DNA of 64,000 nt from Nectonema munidae (taxonomy: Eukaryota; Nematomorpha; Nectonematoida; Nectonematidae), in NCBI GenBank assembly GCA_030549495.1, contig JAUIRK010000217.1, positions 36,316 to 100,315 of the forward strand, written 5' to 3'. Below are positions 59,145-64,000 of the stretch, one piece after another. The notes under the pieces were generated by a model. That model had not been told where the DNA came from. It searched no databases and saw only the letters and a list, made by a program, of their open reading frames with translations. Both the position numbers and the translations under genes were made by a program. Within the stretch, counting starts at the first letter, position 1. Every line of letters starts with the position of its first letter.

Positions 59145-59310
59145 AAAAAAGACACTTTCGAATTTAAAAAAGACACTTTAGAATTTAAAAAAGACACTTT
59201 AGAATTTTAAAAAGACACTTTCGAATTTGAAAAAGACACTTTAGAATTTGAAAAAGACACTTTAGAATTTAAAAAAGACATTTTAGAATTTAAAAAAGAC
59301 AGTTTAGAAC
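59145..59310. repeat. 21-bp minisatellite, about eight units
   Basis: Units of the form AAAAAAGACACTTTAGAATTT repeat eight times with few changes. On the plus strand they spell KKDTLEF-type heptads; on the minus strand SFLNSKV-type. A short (AT)n run follows at about 59320-59350. Its period and KD(x)LE(x) wording match the inverted minisatellite at 14.0-14.2 kb. Confidence 0.9.
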
Positions 59311-59461
59311 TAAAAATGGTATATATATATATCATTATAAATATATATATGTGCATTTCAAGCTTCAATAATACCTTTCGTGAATTTTTTTTTTGAATAA
59401 AATTTTTTTCCTCTTTCTCTTTCTCTAAGTATTCTATAGGTATAAGTAGAAAGACTTCGTA

Positions 59462-60200
59462 TATGTCAAAAACAATCACAAATAAATTGATAAATTTAAT
59501 GGCGGAAGATATTCGCTCAATTATTATAAATGGAATTAAACAGCCAAATATTATTCAATCATTGTTGATTTCACTCCTGCTGTTAATCATTGTGATTAAC
59601 TCACATTCATAGTTCGTTATGTAAAATCTGACGGTAAGCCAGTTGAAAGATTCTTGACTTTTATAAACATTCATGACCATCATGCTAAAATTTAGCTTTA
59701 AATGTGATGCAATTAATCAAAGATTTTAGCCTTAATTTGTATGACATTAGAGGCCAGAGTTATGACATGCAGCTTACATGTCTGGAACTTATAATGGTTT
59801 ACAAGCTAGAATAAATGCTGTAAATGCACTTGCATATTATGTTCCTTGAGCAGGAGACTCTTTAAACCTTGTTGGAAGATCAGTTGCGAACAGTTGCCAC
59901 GCATCTATTTTATATTAATTTTTTACAAGCCTTATATAAATTTTTTTCTTCTTCTACATATGGCATTATTTAAATTCTAAAAGCTGCTTTACCTAATGGA
60001 GGAATTGTACTGAAATCCCTATCTAATTACTCGCTGGAGCGCAAGAGCGGATGCTGTTAAAGTTGTATATTTACATTTCGATAAGATAAAGTCAGCACTT
60101 GAAAAAATTGATTCTCTCAAAGAAATAAAATAGACTACCAAGCGTGAAGGTGAAGGCCTTCTCATACAAATGGAATCATTTGAAAAGGCCCTTTTTACTG
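59462..60200 (+). pseudogene. ZMYM1-type hAT transposase, central part
   Basis: Pieces read SYMSKTITNKLINLMAEDIR, VVRYVKSDGKPVERFLTFIN, then MQLIKDFSLNLYDIRGQSYD (family form: LxxLxLxxxxxRGQGYDNGSNM, a catalytic region), INAVNALAYYVP (ARYVPCAxH) and DSLNLVG (HSLNLVG), and later the VLKSLSNYSLERKSGC block. All are in the order of ZMYM1/DUF4371 hAT proteins. There are many frame changes and stops. Confidence 0.7.
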
Positions 60201-60269
60201 TAACATGATATAAAATTGTGATAAGATTTGATTATACAACAAGAACTTGGTTATACAACAGGAATGGAA

Positions 60270-61250
60270 AGTGAGTGTAATTGTACGAATTTTCAAGGAA
60301 AAGAGTGAAGTAAAATCTTGCTCAAACTATCGAGAAATAAAACTCTTATCTCATACGATGAAAATTTGGAGAAGATTATGAAATAGATTGAGAAAGAAGG
60401 CGAGAATATCGGAAGGTCAGTTTGGATATAAGCCTCAAAAGGGAACAGCAAATGCAATATTCATTCTAAAGAAGATGATGGAAAAGTATAGAGAAAAGCA
60501 AAAAAGAGTTACATGCAGTATGGATAAACTTGGAAAAAGCATAAGACCGGATATCGAGGCAAGAAGTATGGAGAAGTTTAAGAAAGAAGATGGTGCTAAA
60601 GAAATATGTTTGTTTGATTATGGAGATGTATAGAAGTGTGAAGATGTGAGTGAAAAGAATGGCAGGCCAAACAGAGAAGTTTAATGCTACGATAGGCCTA
60701 CACAAGGCCTCGAGTCTTAGCCCTTTCCTCTTCAGCTGAGTGTTTAATGTATTGACAGAAGAAATAAGAAAAAATTGCCATGGGAGATTGCATACGCTGA
60801 TGATCTAATTGTGGTCGGTGAAAGAAGTCCAGAAGTTGAAGAATGGCGCAGGGTATTCGAAAGTACTAAATTTTTTTGGCTTAGAATAAGCAAAATTAAA
60901 ACAGAATAGTTATTGATGAATCACGTGGATGAGAATCAAGACCAAATGACAACATGAGGAGTTTAAATCTAGTAGTACAGACAATAAAGAAAGTAAAGAA
61001 CTTTAAATATCTTGGTTCAACTGTGATGGAGGATGGCAGCGAAAATATAGAAAAAACCGAAAAAATTCAAGCAGGATGAAAAAACTGGCCGGATGTATAG
61101 GGAGTCCTCTGCGACAGAAGAATGCCTATGAAACTAAAAGGAAAAGTATAGAAGACAATTATGAGAACTTAACTGCTATATGGCCTAGATACTGTACCAA
61201 TAAAGTAATTCAATTAAAAGAAGTTTAAAGTGGCTGAAATGAACATCAAA
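60270..61250 (+). mobile_element. RTE/BovB-type LINE, reverse transcriptase fragment
   Basis: Pieces follow the RTE palm in order: FKEKSEVKSCSNYREIKLLS, HTMKIWRRL, then the open frame at 60388-60633 with ARISEGQFGYKPQKGTANAI and MMEKYREKQKR. Then come HKASSLSPFLFS-like traces, IAYADDLIVVGERSPEVEEW (catalytic YADD near 60790), WLRISKIKTE, VKNFKYLGSTVMEDGS and SGVLCDRRMPMKLKGKVYRR. Stops and shifts are frequent. The 3' end stops near the RTE C terminus (KVAEMNI). It lies directly after the truncated ZMYM1-type hAT. Confidence 0.75.
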
Positions 61251-61794
61251 AACTGTTAATCACTTAAAGAAAATCAAATTCGTTACATGCTACCAAAATG
61301 ACCTTATCGATTCTGATATCAAAAATACTTCACGTTTCCAAAAACATATAAACTTAAGTTGTATAATATCAGTATTAAAGTCATATTTGACCTTGTTAAA
61401 GATATATGTTCTAATAACTAAATTTTTCTTAATTCTTAGAAGCACTAAATTCAAATACTTTGCAGTTTTAAAGACTTTGTTGTGATTTATAAAAAAATAT
61501 AAGTAACCTGTAAATTTTGATGAAAAATATTTCTTTAATTCGTGTGATAACAAAATTAATCATTTCTATACTAATTGTGATGCCAAAAAATTAATCACAA
61601 GCATTTTTTAAATACATTTCTGTGTCAGACATTTATTAAATTGAAATTTAATTTAGATTGGATGAATTTTAATTATAGTTAATCAAAATGACCATTAATG
61701 CCATTCAACTTAAAGATGAACGCTATTAGTGACGGCTATTTTCATTTCCTCAGTGACGAGGAGCAAATTTTTATAAAATTTTCGCGCGAACCTG
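61251..61794. other. AT-rich DNA, no gene
   Basis: No recognisable coding or repeat structure between the RTE fragment and the satellite array. Confidence 0.5.
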
Positions 61795-62715
61795 CTAAAT
61801 GATTGATTGCGAATCTGATCGTGACATTTATTTTTTATAAAAATCAATCAAACTTGTCAAAAATTGGTTGATATTTGACAGCTCAACTAAAAAAAGAAAC
61901 TTTTAGTTTAAATGGATATACAAAAATTTTTACACATATATACTTATTTTCAAGTGTGCTGAACACCATGGTCACGTTTATTTTTTTTATAAAATCAACT
62001 AAACCTGTCAAAAAATTGATTGATATATGACAGCTCAACTTAAAAAAGAAACTTTTAGTTTAAATGTTTATACAACGTTTTCTATTTATATACACCCGTT
62101 TTCATGTGCTGAATACGATAGTGACGTTTATTTTTTTAAAAATCTATCAAACTTGTAAAAAAATTGATTGATATATGACAGCTCAACTAAAAAAAGAAAC
62201 TTTTAGTTTAAATGGGTATACAAAGTTTTTTACACATATATACCCATTTTCAAGTGTGCTGAACACGATGGTCACGTTAATTTTTTTTAAAAATCAACCA
62301 AATCTGTCAAAAATTGATTGATATATGACAGCTCAATTGAAAAAAGGTAATTTTAGATTTAGTGCTTATTGCTTATACAAAGTTTTTTTACACATATATA
62401 GCCATTTTCATGTATGCTGAATACGATGGTCACCTTTATTTTTTTAAAAATCATTCAAACCTATCAAAAAATTGATTGATATATGACAGCTCAACTTAAA
62501 AAGAATCTTTTAGTTTAAATGATTATACAAAGTTTTCTATTTATATACACCCGTTTTCATGTATGCTGAATACAATGGCCACGTTTATTTTTTTTAAAAA
62601 TCAATCAAACCTTTTCAAAAAATTGATTGACATATGACATTGACAGATGAAAAAATTAACTTTTTATTTAAGCAGTTATAAAAAGTTTTTTTAAACATTT
62701 TTGATTAATTTGTGA
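61795..62715. repeat. Satellite array, six units of about 150 bp
   Basis: The landmark GA(C)AGCTCAA or its variants starts at 61877, 62029, 62177, 62327, 62485 and 62636, giving spacings of 152, 148, 150, 158 and 151. Each unit holds in order GTCACGTTTATTTTTT, ATCAATCAAAC, TTGATTGATATATGACAGCT, AACTTTTAGTTTAAAT, CACATATATAC and GTGCTGAATACGATGG. The last unit is the most diverged. Unit length is near one nucleosome. Confidence 0.92.
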
Positions 62716-64000
62716 CTTTTTTTAAAATCGTGGTATGTTTGCGGTCAGATATATTGTACTTATTTTTGAACGATTTCTTTTCATGCTTTTCTCCAAAGAC
62801 TATATTCAAATTTTTAGTTTCACAAATGAATTTATTTCTCTTTGAAGTTCAGATTTTATTTGGAATCTATAATAAAACAATTTTTTTCAGTAAAATTTCC
62901 AATGAGGCACGAAAATTAATTTTGATACTCATCATTATACTATAAAATTGATTCATATATTTATGTTCACAATTTTTTTTTCATTTTTAGACTATAGAAT
63001 GAAAATTACGCTGTCAATTATATTTCAATTTGAGTTTGCATGATTACATCATGTTTTTTAAATTTGTATATTTTTTTCGAATTTTTTCAAACTTTGAATA
63101 TTCCATTTATATGTGCATACAGATATGCAAAATTTGGTAAGTTTCTATTTCGGAGGAATGAAGTTATAACTTCTAAAACTTTCTTACATTTGTATATATA
63201 AAGTAGGCTCCCTCTTCTTCAGAAAATGCCATCCAAGTTTTGCCAAGGTAACGATGTATATATTGAGAATAAACTTTTTCTCTTTTTTTTTTAAATTATT
63301 TTTTATTATCCTTGACAGTTTTTAATAAAGAAGATCATTCACTTTTTATTTAAATACAGCCAGCAATTATTAAATAAAATAGCTAATTTTATGCAGAAAA
63401 CTCATGTTGAGGTGAAAATATTTTTCATTTTAGAGAAACGATACGACAACCAAATGATTAGTTATAAAAAACGATCAAATTTTTATTATAAATAACAACT
63501 TTTTCATCTTCGTTCATTTGTATATTGTTTCGTATAAAACTTTCTCAAAAACGAAACCTATTTAAATTGACCGATTCAGCTTGTTTCGAGATATGGTAGA
63601 GTGAATGGTATAAACGAACTGTCTTTCTCCTTTAAATAAAATGATGCGCATCAAAATCACCTCATTGAATTCGGTATAAAATCCCGTTTTTAGTTCTATA
63701 TCATTTTCAGTTTTTTTTTCCAATTTTGTTTTGCCTACTTATAATTCTATTTGTTCTGTGACAAAATAAATTACATATATAGCTACGTATAACTATTTAA
63801 TCATGAAGTCCTTTATTTCTGTTGAAGTGTCATATGTCAAACATTTTTTGACAGGTATGATTATTTTTTATAAAAAATAAACATCATTGCTGGATTCAGC
63901 CTACTTGAAAATGTGTACATATGTGTAAAACACCTGATTTGCAAATTTGATTAACGCTTACAAGTATTTTTAAATTCTAAATCCAAAAACAATCTCTAGT
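62716..64000. other. AT-rich DNA, no gene
   Basis: A 77-codon open frame at its start is rich in Phe, Leu and Ile and has no known motif. Nothing else is recognised to the right edge. Confidence 0.5.

Larger units (their letters stand above)
56793..60200 (+). mobile_element. ZMYM1-type hAT, split by a LINE and a minisatellite
   Basis: N-terminal coding traces (56793-57702) and central traces (59462-60200) follow one another in the order of ZMYM1/TTF-finger hAT proteins, with about 1.75 kb of unrelated sequence between. The intruding part contains a LINE ORF1 (57720-59050) and a 21-bp minisatellite. No inverted ends were found, and the C-terminal dimerisation domain is missing, probably cut off by the RTE fragment that begins near 60270. 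Confidence 0.65.

Noticed and set aside
61795-62715. CRISPR array
   Set aside because: Units of about 150 bp repeat throughout with no unique spacers, and the genome is animal. It is a satellite.
62712-62945. A 77-codon frame rich in Phe, Leu and Ile
   Set aside because: Hydrophobic open frames are common in T-rich DNA; no signal peptide or topology pattern stands out.

Overview
This is an AT-rich, repeat-laden stretch of an animal nuclear genome, most likely an invertebrate. Three conserved eukaryotic trafficking genes can be read, at least one with a GT-donor intron. Fossils of nearly every transposon class seen in invertebrates surround them: piggyBac, four kinds of hAT, a Tigger/pogo-like element, Mutator-like and hAT MITEs, I-, CR1- and RTE-type LINEs, a Penelope-like element and DIRS-like retroelements. 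Nothing fixes the species. There are no bacterial operons, no rRNA and no credible intact tRNA.

Host genes. On the minus strand at 2999-3219 is the first coding exon of Sec23 (COPII coat); the rest of the gene lies beyond the left edge. On the plus strand at 24505-25779 is a complete, uninterrupted DEF8-like gene (Rubicon-homology zinc fingers, lysosome positioning). On the minus strand at 35987-38359 is a complete, uninterrupted Sec15/EXOC6 gene (exocyst). All three act in membrane traffic. A short cysteine-rich minus-strand stretch at 25862-26060 may be the last exon of a gene convergent with the DEF8 gene.

Layout. 0-5 kb: Sec23 exon 1, a presumed intron with Penelope-like and CR1-like fossils, then a DIRS-like fossil. 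5-10 kb: two opposed 3' ends of one I-type LINE family, one split by a MITE. 10.4-16 kb: piggyBac copy A, split by a hAT element that itself holds a fragment of a repeated protein family of unknown function and a strange poly-G block. 16.9-22.3 kb: a LINE scrap, a SINE-like unit and piggyBac copy B, split by a hAT MITE. 24.5-26 kb: DEF8-like gene. 27.2-29.6 kb: the best-preserved piggyBac, with ends. 29.9-34.3 kb: a ZBED5-type hAT apparently holding a BED-finger hAT. 36-38.4 kb: Sec15. 39.7-45.7 kb: a Mutator-like MITE, then three concentric elements, each with its own inverted ends and flanking duplication, around hAT transposase genes. 46.7-49.8 kb: a Tigger-like element holding a GC-rich DIRS-like fossil. 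49.8-55.8 kb: a nearly whole I-type LINE. 56.8-60.2 kb: a ZMYM1-type hAT split by a PHD-finger LINE ORF1 and a 21-bp minisatellite. 60.3-61.2 kb: an RTE LINE scrap. 61.8-62.7 kb: a satellite of about 150-bp units.

The most notable observations are the concentric element at 40.9-45.7 kb, two 21-bp minisatellites at distant sites that both spell a seven-residue charged repeat, sense-strand G depletion shared by two unrelated retroelement classes, G/C homopolymer blocks confined to mobile DNA, and frame breaks that fall in homopolymers. I found no clear evidence of a wholly new biological system. All functional calls come from reading the sequence and recognising families; no search was run.
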